Below are positions 1 through 7,800 of a DNA stretch of 12,455 nt, piece after piece. Position numbers and translations under genes: made by a program. Origin of the DNA: Bacteroidota bacterium. GTDB lineage: Bacteria > Bacteroidota > Ignavibacteria > Kapaibacteriales > UBA2268. The notes beneath the pieces were generated by a model, which was not told the origin of the DNA, ran no database searches, and was given only the letters and a program-made list of their open reading frames with translations. Within the stretch, counting starts at the first letter, position 1. Every line of letters begins with the position of its first letter. Where the stretch lies: the NCBI GenBank assembly GCA_024280675.1, contig JAJRPT010000123.1:1-12455 (forward strand). Reading direction: 5' to 3'.

Positions 1-173
1 AAATCATTTGCATTGACCATATCAGAAAAATCTGAAATAGAACTTGCTTTGAGTTTGTTTTTTATTTTAGACTCAAACATCTTCGCCCCGCCAAACTGAT
101 CCATATCTGAGAATTGGCTAAGCAAAGTTAAGTGTGAGACAAATAGAATTATTAAAATTATTTTCAATTTCAT
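1..173 (-). CDS. Secreted protein of unknown function, N-terminal part only
   Basis: An open frame starts at the ATG at 173-171 and stays open to the left edge, giving 57 residues. Residues 1-19 form a typical Sec signal peptide: two lysines, then a hydrophobic stretch (IILIILFV), with likely cleavage at LLS|QF. There is no lipobox cysteine. The mature start (QFSDMDQFGG...) is polar and lysine-rich and matches no family I can name. The start codon overlaps the stop of the upstream epimerase gene as ATGA (173-170), the usual sign of translational coupling, so it belongs to the same operon as the two sugar-nucleotide genes. Given that position, an exported polysaccharide-related protein such as an outer-membrane export component is possible, but nothing in the visible sequence proves it. 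Confidence 0.75.
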   Translation of the reverse strand, partial: MKLKIILIILFVSHLTLLSQFSDMDQFGGAKMFESKIKNKLKASSISDFSDMVNAND

Positions 174-1270
174 ATCAACTCATTTATTATATTTACAATT
201 CGTTTGGAGGCTTGCCCATCCCAGAGCGGAGGAACCGAACCCACTTTTATTTTATTAGCAAGAATATCATCCACAGTAGAAATTATGGCATTATTGTCGA
301 GCTTTACCAGTTGATTAGTTCCAATTTCGATAGTGGATGGACGCTCTGTATTTTCTCTCAGAGTTAAGCATGGCACACCAAGGGCGGTAGTTTCTTCTTG
401 GATTCCACCAGAATCAGTGATGACTAATTTAGAATGTTTCATAAGGGAAAGAAAATCCAAATAGCTGGCTGGTTCGGTTTTAACAATATTGCCAATTGAA
501 TTAAATTTATCTAGCAAATCAAACTTTTCCAAATTCTTCAATGTGCGTGGGTGGATGGGGAAGACTAATCTTATCTTTTTTGCCATCTCAGAAAAAACAT
601 CAACTAGCATGGCTAGGCTTTCTTTGCCATCAACATTTGATGGACGGTGAATGGTCAAAAGAGCATAGTTATGGCTTTCTAAATTATATCTGAGCAAAAT
701 GTCATTATTAATCTTTCCCAGTGAGTAGAGCTGAGAGTCGATCATTGTGTTTCCAACAAAGAATATCTTTTCTTCTGGAAAATTACTTTCTCTGAGATGT
801 TTTTCTCCAGCTTTTTCTGTGACAAAACAATAATCACAAATAGCATCGGTAGCCATTCTGTTAATTTCCTCGGGCATAGTGCGGTCGAAAGAACGAAGCC
901 CAGACTCGACATGAGCAACTTTGACGTGCATCTTCACAGCCGCAAGTGTACACGCAATCGTGGAATTTACATCACCAACTACAATTACCAAGTTGGGCAT
1001 TTCCTTGGTTAAAATCTTCTCAAAGGCTACCATCACCTTTGCCGTTTGCTCAGAATGTGAGCCAGACCCAACTCCTAGGAAATATTTAGGATTTGGCATC
1101 TCTAAATCTTGAAAGAAAGAACCTGACATATTATTGTCATAATGTTGCCCAGTGTGGACAATAATATGCTCAATATCGGGCGCATACTCAGAAAATGCCC
1201 TGTCGATAGGTGCAACTTTCATAAAGTTTGGTCTGGCTCCAACTACAGATATTACTTTTTTTCTATTCAT
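170..1270 (-). CDS. wecB: UDP-N-acetylglucosamine 2-epimerase, non-hydrolysing
   Basis: Probable interconversion of UDP-GlcNAc and UDP-ManNAc in the cytoplasm, supplying ManNAc-type sugars for a surface polysaccharide. The 366-residue length matches the WecB family. Family motifs are in order: GARPNFMKVAP (residues 11-21, Lys18), VVGDVNST (97-104, Asp100), HVESGLRS (120-127, Glu122), MPEEINR (132-138), VGNTMID (172-178), TIHRPSN (206-212, His208) and TDSGGIQEE (285-293). The catalytic acids and histidine expected from E. coli WecB are therefore present. I chose the ATG at 1270 because the family's first beta strand begins at once (MNRKKVISVVGARP). An in-frame ATG at 1297 would add nine residues and overlap the end of rmlB. 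The start lies 2 bp after the rmlB stop, and the stop overlaps the next gene. Family assignment is strong; the exact sugar product is inferred. Confidence 0.93.
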   Translation of the reverse strand: MNRKKVISVVGARPNFMKVAPIDRAFSEYAPDIEHIIVHTGQHYDNNMSGSFFQDLEMPNPKYFLGVGSGSHSEQTAKVMVAFEKILTKEMPNLVIVVGDVNSTIACTLAAVKMHVKVAHVESGLRSFDRTMPEEINRMATDAICDYCFVTEKAGEKHLRESNFPEEKIFFVGNTMIDSQLYSLGKINNDILLRYNLESHNYALLTIHRPSNVDGKESLAMLVDVFSEMAKKIRLVFPIHPRTLKNLEKFDLLDKFNSIGNIVKTEPASYLDFLSLMKHSKLVITDSGGIQEETTALGVPCLTLRENTERPSTIEIGTNQLVKLDNNAIISTVDDILANKIKVGSVPPLWDGQASKRIVNIINELI

Positions 1271-1272
1271 AA

Positions 1273-2295
1273 TTATTTTGCTAGACCACCATACCATTTT
1301 TCATAAAATTCCAAATACGCACCTGATCTAACGTTATTAGACCACGATTTGTTATTGAGATACCAATCGAGTGTCATTTTAATTCCATCAGAAAAACTAA
1401 TTTTTGGCTTCCAATTCAGCTCGGAAGTGATTTTAGAATTGTCAATGGCATAGCGTTCATCGTGACCAGGCCTGTCTTTTACGTACTTGATTAAAGATTT
1501 TGGCTTTCCAATCATATCCAATAATAATTCAACAATTTCAATATTTTGTTTTTCGCAATCACCACCAATATTATAAACTTCGCCTGAGTTTCCATTTAAA
1601 AAAACTTCCCAGATTCCGTCACAATGGTCTGAGACATACAACCAATCACGAACATTCTTGCCATCACCATAAACGGGCAAGTCTTTATCTTCCAATGCGT
1701 TATTAATCATCAGTGGGATTAATTTCTCTGGAAATTGATATGGTCCATAATTATTTGAGCAACGTGTGATTTTGACGTTCATCCCATAGGTGTGTCCAAA
1801 AGAATGAACAAGGTGATCGGCCGATGCCTTGGATGCAGAATAAGGAGAGTTTGGTTGAATCTGTGAATTTTCGGCAAAAGCACCAGTCTTGCCAAGCGAA
1901 CCATAGACCTCATCGGTCGAAACTTGAAGGAAATTATCAATATTAAGCCTTCTGGCAATCTCCAGCAAATTCAATGTACCAAGCACATTTGTATTTATAA
2001 ATGGCTTGGAATCAGAGATGGAGCGGTCTACGTGCGATTCGGCAGCAAAATTAATTATGCCATTAATTTTATATTTTTTGCAAACAGATTCAACCTTAGT
2101 TTCATCTTCGATATTGACCTTCTCAAAAAAATAATTTTCTTTCTCTGATACCTCTTTGAGATTTTCAAGATTTCCAGCATAAGTAATTGTATCAAGATTA
2201 ATAAATGTATCGCCAGACGGACTTGCAAGCCTGTCCCGAAGAAAATTAGATCCAATAAACCCTGCACCACCAGTCACTAAAATATTATTTCCCAT
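1273..2295 (-). CDS. rmlB: dTDP-glucose 4,6-dehydratase
   Basis: Converts dTDP-glucose to dTDP-4-keto-6-deoxyglucose, the second step to dTDP-rhamnose and other deoxysugars, in the cytosol with bound NAD. It is an extended short-chain dehydrogenase of 340 residues, the usual RmlB length. Seen in order: the Rossmann glycine motif TGGAGFIGSN (8-17), AAESHVDRSI (84-93), STDEVYG (126-132) with the Asp128-Glu129 catalytic pair, YSASK (152-156) as the Tyr-xxx-Lys pair, NNYGPYQFPEKLIP (181-194), GDGKNVRDWLYV (210-221) and RPGHDERYAID (275-285). The last two are RmlB signatures that separate it from GalE-like epimerases. rmlA, rmlC and rmlD are not in the window, so the final sugar is unknown. There is a 64-bp gap from the kinase gene upstream, the largest in this run, which could hold an internal promoter; the wecB start is only 2 bp downstream. 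The start has no clear Shine-Dalgarno sequence, only A-rich sequence. Confidence 0.95.
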   Translation of the reverse strand: MGNNILVTGGAGFIGSNFLRDRLASPSGDTFINLDTITYAGNLENLKEVSEKENYFFEKVNIEDETKVESVCKKYKINGIINFAAESHVDRSISDSKPFINTNVLGTLNLLEIARRLNIDNFLQVSTDEVYGSLGKTGAFAENSQIQPNSPYSASKASADHLVHSFGHTYGMNVKITRCSNNYGPYQFPEKLIPLMINNALEDKDLPVYGDGKNVRDWLYVSDHCDGIWEVFLNGNSGEVYNIGGDCEKQNIEIVELLLDMIGKPKSLIKYVKDRPGHDERYAIDNSKITSELNWKPKISFSDGIKMTLDWYLNNKSWSNNVRSGAYLEFYEKWYGGLAK

Positions 2296-2359
2296 TGCTC
2301 ATTTATTTTTAGTTTAACATAATTACAATCACGAAAATAAGGATATATTTTTAACTTTC

Positions 2360-3586
2360 TCAGAATTTCCTTTCCAAATGAATTTCGAATACCGTTCCTA
2401 AATTCACTTTACTTTCTCTGACAAATATTTTGCCTTTATGATAATCTTCGATTATTCTTTTACAAAGACTCAGCCCTAGCCCCCAACCTCTTTTTTTTGT
2501 AGAAAACCCTGGCTCAAATATTCTTTTTTGCAATTTATGGGCAATGCCCTTTCCATTATCTTGGACTTGGATGATTAATATGTTCCCGCTATTTCTCAAA
2601 GTAATGGTGATTAGCCCAGTTTTTTGTTCAATGGCATCTGCTGCATTTTTAATAAGATTTTCAATTACCCAGGTAAACAATTCGCCATTGGCTTGAGCAA
2701 AAACATTTTCTTGTGGCAACACTAATTTGATTTCTATTTTTTTGCCCAATGTTGGCATGCGTGTAGAAAAATACTGGGCTATCTCTTTTATAATTTCTTT
2801 TATATCAAGAGAATTAAGCGAAGGCTTCGAACCAATTTTAGAGAATCTCTCGACCACAATATTAATTCTTTGCAAGTCATTTTCAATCTCTTTAATAGCT
2901 TGCTCAGATTCTGGATTCTTTATTTGCTCTTTGAGAATTTCGAGCCATGCCAAAAGAGACGAAAGCGGAGTTCCAAGCTGGTGAGCTGCTTCTTTGCTCA
3001 TCCCAACCCAGACTAAATTCTCTTGGGCATCTCTTAGGTTTTTAAATATTTTATAGCTGGAAACAGCTAGGATAATTATTACGACAAGGGCAATTATTGG
3101 GAAATATCGCAAAAAATCAATAAGTGTTGAAGTAGAATAATATAATTTCATCAAGACTTGTTCATCTGGTCCGTAAACCAAAACGGGCATGTATTGAGAT
3201 TTCATTTTCTCTAATTTCCCCTTCATAATATTTCTTTGTTTTTCTTTACTCAGACTAGAATCCAAAGCAATATTGAGTGAGTTTGTGGAATATGGATAAT
3301 TAGCTTCATCGAAAGCGTCGCTGGTGATGACAGGAAATGAGATATTAGAGTTAATCTCTTCGAGAAGGTCAAACAATTCTAGGTCATCACCATTGGAATT
3401 TTTGATGTTTGAGGAAATTGATTGATAGAGTGCCGCACTGGTTCTTATCATCTCTTGCTCTTTCCGAATCAGTTCAGAGGATATGATGTTAATAAAGATA
3501 ACCAGTGCAATCATAAGCAAAACAGCTACAGCAGCGGGAAGAGATCTCAATGCCCAGCTTTTATAGAGAATGTTTTCTTTGTTCAT
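2360..3586 (-). CDS. Orphan membrane sensor histidine kinase, AHQLGTP type
   Basis: Two-component sensor kinase of 408 residues. TM1 spans about residues 15-37 and TM2 about 157-180, enclosing a periplasmic sensor region of about 120 residues (38-156) with no family I can name. There is no HAMP domain; after TM2 comes a short linker, VWVGMSKEAAHQLGTPLSSL (192-211). The phospho-acceptor is His202. ATP-binding motifs follow: N box ENLIKNAADAIE (309-320), G1 DNGKGI (343-348), F box FEPGFST (357-363) and G2 GWGLGLSL (367-374). The H-box has Gln-Leu-Gly-Thr-Pro after the histidine instead of the common Glu-Leu-Arg-Thr-Pro. I recall this form, with the preceding VWVGM(A/S)KE linker, as a conserved kinase group in Bacteroidota. 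No response regulator is in the window, so its partner is elsewhere. It starts 6 bp after the hisS stop, so the two are probably co-transcribed. The signal sensed is unknown. Confidence 0.94.
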   Translation of the reverse strand: MNKENILYKSWALRSLPAAVAVLLMIALVIFINIISSELIRKEQEMIRTSAALYQSISSNIKNSNGDDLELFDLLEEINSNISFPVITSDAFDEANYPYSTNSLNIALDSSLSKEKQRNIMKGKLEKMKSQYMPVLVYGPDEQVLMKLYYSTSTLIDFLRYFPIIALVVIIILAVSSYKIFKNLRDAQENLVWVGMSKEAAHQLGTPLSSLLAWLEILKEQIKNPESEQAIKEIENDLQRINIVVERFSKIGSKPSLNSLDIKEIIKEIAQYFSTRMPTLGKKIEIKLVLPQENVFAQANGELFTWVIENLIKNAADAIEQKTGLITITLRNSGNILIIQVQDNGKGIAHKLQKRIFEPGFSTKKRGWGLGLSLCKRIIEDYHKGKIFVRESKVNLGTVFEIHLERKF

Positions 3587-3592
3587 CTGTGG

Positions 3593-4843
3593 TTAAAGTT
3601 TGTTAATATAGGATGGGATTTCGCTTATTAGGATTTCAATTTGTTCGGATGTCTGCATATTTTTCAGCGTAAATTTGCCACTCTCAATTTCATTTGTGCC
3701 AATTATTAGTACCCATTTAGCATTTAGTTTATTTGCTTCTTTGAACTGAGCTTTGAAAGAACGTGAGTTAATATCGCAGAGAGTGGAAATATTCTCAGAG
3801 AGCAGATAATCCCTTGTCTTGCAGATTATATCCTCAATATTTTTATCAGCAGAGATAATGTAAATATCTATACATTCTTCATCTTTTGGCAATTTGCCAA
3901 GAGACTCTAAAATTAATAAAAGCCTTTCGGCACCCATTGCAAAGCCAACGGCAGGTACATTTTTGCCACCTAATTGTTCAAATAATTCGTTGTATCTTCC
4001 GCCACCACCAAAAGCGTCTTGGGCACCCAGTGACGTGGATTGGAATTCAAATACTGTGTGCGAGTAATAATCAAGACCACGAACCAGCTTTGGCTCAACT
4101 TCATAATTGATATTAATTGTGCTAAGAAGTTCTTTTACTTTTGCAAAGTGATCACTGCTTTTGTCGTCCAGAAAATTAATTAACAGTGGGGCTGAATCTA
4201 TGATTTTCCTGTCATCTGGAGATTTTGAATCAAGTATTCGCAATGGATTTTGCTCTAACCTGGTCTGGGAAACCTCAGACAGATTGTCACGATTATCCTT
4301 GAGGTAGTCTTTTAAATTTGACAGGTATTTAGCACGGGAACTTTTATTTCCAAGACTATTAAGTAACAGCTTATAATTCCTTATTCCACAAGAGCTTATG
4401 AGCTGTGTACAAAGAGAAATAATTTCAATATCAGCCATTGGAGAGGCAGAACCAAGAAGCTCTGCACCAAATTGATGGAATTGCCTTTGGCGACCTTTTT
4501 GTGGCCTTTCATATCGAAAAAAAGGTCCGTAATACCAGAGCCGCTGAACTCCTGTATCCATTAAATTATGCTCGATAGCTGAACGGACCAAGGACGCTGT
4601 CATCTCTGGACGCAATGTCATTTGGTTGCCACCACGGTCGTCGAAGGTGTACATTTCCTTTCCAACAATATCAGTGCCTTCGCCCACACCACCAGAGAAT
4701 ACTTCGGTGTTCTCAAAAATGGGCGTGCGTATCTCTTTATAAGAAAATAATTTACAGGTCTCTGCGAACTTCTGCTCAATAAAATTCCATTTTTTCATAT
4801 CGCTTGGCAGAATATCTTTTGTGCCTCTGGGAGTTCTTATCAT
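3593..4843 (-). CDS. hisS: Histidyl-tRNA synthetase
   Basis: Charges tRNA-His with histidine in the cytosol; essential for translation. It is a class II synthetase of 416 residues, normal for bacterial HisRS. The N-terminus PRGTKDILP (5-13) is typical. Motif 2 is FFRYERPQKGRQRQFHQFG (108-126). The histidine-specific segment LVRGLDYYSHTVFEF (253-267) carries the catalytic Arg255. It is followed by AFGGGGRYNEL (277-287) and motif 3 AVGFAMGAERL (298-308). Residues of about 322-414 form the anticodon-binding domain. The intact RGLDYY segment and C-terminal domain argue against the regulatory paralogue HisZ. The ATG lies 1 bp after the stop of the giant secreted protein gene, and the GCGGAAAA stretch just upstream may serve as ribosome-binding site. 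The stop is 6 bp before the kinase start. An essential housekeeping gene placed behind a 3.9-kb secreted-protein gene is unusual. Confidence 0.97.
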   Translation of the reverse strand: MIRTPRGTKDILPSDMKKWNFIEQKFAETCKLFSYKEIRTPIFENTEVFSGGVGEGTDIVGKEMYTFDDRGGNQMTLRPEMTASLVRSAIEHNLMDTGVQRLWYYGPFFRYERPQKGRQRQFHQFGAELLGSASPMADIEIISLCTQLISSCGIRNYKLLLNSLGNKSSRAKYLSNLKDYLKDNRDNLSEVSQTRLEQNPLRILDSKSPDDRKIIDSAPLLINFLDDKSSDHFAKVKELLSTININYEVEPKLVRGLDYYSHTVFEFQSTSLGAQDAFGGGGRYNELFEQLGGKNVPAVGFAMGAERLLLILESLGKLPKDEECIDIYIISADKNIEDIICKTRDYLLSENISTLCDINSRSFKAQFKEANKLNAKWVLIIGTNEIESGKFTLKNMQTSEQIEILISEIPSYINKL

Positions 4844-4844
4844 T

Positions 4845-7800
4845 TTATTTTCCGCTTACAATTATTTTCTTAGTTGTTTCGCCAAGTGCTGTTTTGATGG
4901 TGCAATAATAGGTTCCAGTGGCTAGTTTCTCTGTGCCAATATCAATTTCATACTCGCCCTTATCAAAATATTTGTCGGTAATCTGAGAAACAAAAGCACC
5001 TCTTGAGTCACTTAGAGTAATTTTCACACGCAAATATTCTGCCATTGTAAATTTTAAGACAGAACTATTATTGCTGGGGTTTGGATAATGGCTAAAGGTG
5101 GAAAGACCCATATCATGCAATAATTTATTTCCATTATCATGGATTTTTCCAATGAGCGAAAAGTTGCCATCTTCGTGGTTAATGAATATCTTCCCCATAC
5201 CGATAGGCTTTATTTCGCTTATCGACAGTGAAGTTAAAGTATCATTGCCAAGTGCAACTAAAAACCCCAACTCACTTAGCAAAGCGTCTGACTTCTCGCC
5301 ATTTCTAACTGATTCAGGCAAATTTCTGGATAAAGTTAAAGTGCGAACCGTTCCGTTTAGCTCGGATTTATCAAATTCAAAAAGTGGTTCGAGCATGGAA
5401 TAATTAAAAGATAATTTGAAATCAACCCCTTCAATCCCGTCTTGAATTCCTAGGCTTGAAATATTTTTTAGCTCGAGATTTGCGGTGATTTTTTCACCAA
5501 CCTTTCCTTCGGATGATCCAATAGACAGTGTTAGAGTATCAATCCTTGGTTCAACAGCATTTGCGATTAGTAAAATCTTGTCATAGGAGGATTCAGAAGA
5601 AGAATAAATCCTAAGAGCTGCGTTGTAGAATCCAATATAGTCGGGATCAAATCTTAATTCTGATTCGAAAACATTTTGTAAAGTAAGTGAGGTATCTTCT
5701 ATGTTGCTCAACAACTTAAATGGTTTAGGACTGAACGAAGTGATTTTGACTGAGTCCACTGCAATGTCCTCAAGACCAGAATTTTCCCAAAGTGATGACA
5801 AGGGCAAAAGACTTGTCTCGCCAAGTTCGGTTGTATCGAAAATCAAGAATTTATTGTCTATATACAAATCTGGAGAAACGGACATTGCACTTATCTCAAA
5901 GGAAATAGTGTCTTGGTAATGTGCAATTTCGACAATTGCATTTCGCCTGCCAAGCTGACTTGGAGTGAACATAATCTCAAGATCAAGTCTAGCATCCTCA
6001 CCCATGACAAAGCTTTCCTCATGGTTCAATATCTTAAACTCATCACGGTTTGCCCCCGTGACTATCATGTGAAATATTGGAAATTCTGCTCCAGACTGGT
6101 TTATTACATGATTTTCAACTTTTGTAATAGAAGGAAAACCCAAAATATGCTCACCCAAATCAATATCATCGGCCGAGACTTCAGAGCGAAGAATACTAAA
6201 TGCACAATCACTGACATCGGACTGCAATGCTCTATCTTCTAGGTTCCAAACTTTAGCATAACCGTCCCAAGAAGCGGTCAGAACTTGGAATCCATCAAAA
6301 TTAAATTCAACACTTGTTACCTTCAATTCATGTTCTTTAAAACTCTCTATAGAATCACCATATTTCCATTCTTCACTTTCCTCATCAAGATTCCATTTGA
6401 TTGATTCATGGCTACCAGAAGTCATCATAAACTTATTGCCAGACTCGTCAAAAACAAAGCTAGTATAGGCTGGAACGTCAAGTTCTGCAAAATCAATATC
6501 CTTCAAGTGTGGTGGTTGATAGAAGCTAAGTAGCGAATCACCAGTTTCAATATCCCAGAGTCTTACCTCTTTTCTCAAATCATTAATTGTTGAGAGAAGC
6601 TTGCTGTCTGGGCTAAAATTGATGTGGCTTACGTATTTATGAAACTCAACATTTGAACGAGTATCAAATTCTCTAACTAATTGATTTGTATTGACATCAT
6701 ACATTCTGACAATGCCTTGATTCCCACCAAAAGCATAATAACTACTGTCGGGCGAATAATCTACCCAAGAAATTTTACTCTCGGCTACATCTTTTTGGTG
6801 GAGAATTTCATTCGCCTCAGCAGAGTATATAATTAATTTTTTATTGTTTCCACCAGCTATTATTCTTTTATTGTCAGGGCTGAATTTGGCAGAATATATT
6901 TTTGTTCCGCTTTCTGAGTATACCCTAATTATTTTGCCAAAGTCCTGGCTTGCTTTGTCAGTATTCCAAAGGATAATCTTCCCATCAAAAGAACACGAGA
7001 GAACCATTTTGCTGTCTGGTGAAAACTCAGCATAAGTTGCCGTCTCTGTATGTTCGGTCAATTCTATAACTAATTTACGCAAGTTTGGGTCCCATATTCT
7101 CACTATCCCATCTTCGGCAGCGGTTACAAAAAAGTCTCCTCCAGAACTAAATTGGGCAGTGTTTACGTGGTAGGCACTGTCGGGTCCAAAATGAGGGAAG
7201 TCAAAAGTTTCACCAATATTGTTGGGCCAAAGCTGAATTGCACGAATAAAACATTCCGTCGATGGGCTGTCAGGTACTTCCCAAGCATATGATAAGTTGC
7301 TAGTATTCTTTGCCAGTTGATTCCAAGTCTCTTGATTGTCGAGCGAGTAATCAAGTTGGATTACATCTTCTTTGAGCAAGCCAGTCCATTTCACATCAAA
7401 TGTCTGACCAACAATCAACTTTTCACCACAATTTGGCTTCAGTATCTCGACCGTACTTTCGCCCGGTGGCTTGTTTGGAAATCCGCCCGTAATCTTTATT
7501 TCGCTATTAAAACAATCACTTGACTCTATTAATATCCTCGTGAAAACAATAGCAGAATCAAGTGGCTTGTAAATTAATCTGAGCTGGTGGAAGTCTCCTT
7601 TTTGTAAGATTAAAGGGTTGGTATCGCCGGCATCTATTTCCCCTCTTAATTCAAAAACTCCATCATAATTATTGGAGAGGCGAATGTCAGAAATAGTGAT
7701 TTCATAATTCTTTGCAGTCAAAACAAAATCAATGCTATCGCTATTATTTGGAGCAATCATGTGAGGAATTATGCTGAAAAAATCCTTGTTCTCAGGATTA

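Noticed and set aside
134..367. 77-codon plus-strand open frame overlapping the end of the epimerase and the start of the left-edge gene
   Set aside because: It overlaps two supported minus-strand genes and has no signal or domain.
1271..1297. Earlier in-frame ATG for the epimerase at 1297 (nine extra residues)
   Set aside because: It would overlap the end of rmlB, and the extra residues precede the family's first beta strand; the ATG at 1270 gives the normal N-terminus.
3593..4843. HisZ, the regulatory HisRS paralogue, instead of HisRS
   Set aside because: The catalytic RGLDYY segment, motifs 2 and 3 and the C-terminal anticodon-binding domain are all present.
5098..5403. 101-codon open frame on the plus strand opposite the cohesin-like and sorting domains
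   Set aside because: It is antisense to well-supported coding sequence, and its translation looks like a reverse-frame artefact.
5913..6242. 109-codon open frame on the plus strand inside the giant secreted-protein gene
   Set aside because: It lies wholly antisense to a coding region with clear domains and has no recognisable motif or ribosome-binding site.
6240..7178. Recurring DNA such as TTGCTGTCTGG and TTATTGTCAGG as a nucleotide repeat array
   Set aside because: These are the diverged codons of the 'FSPDSK/N' element of successive WD40 repeats, explained by the protein repeat.
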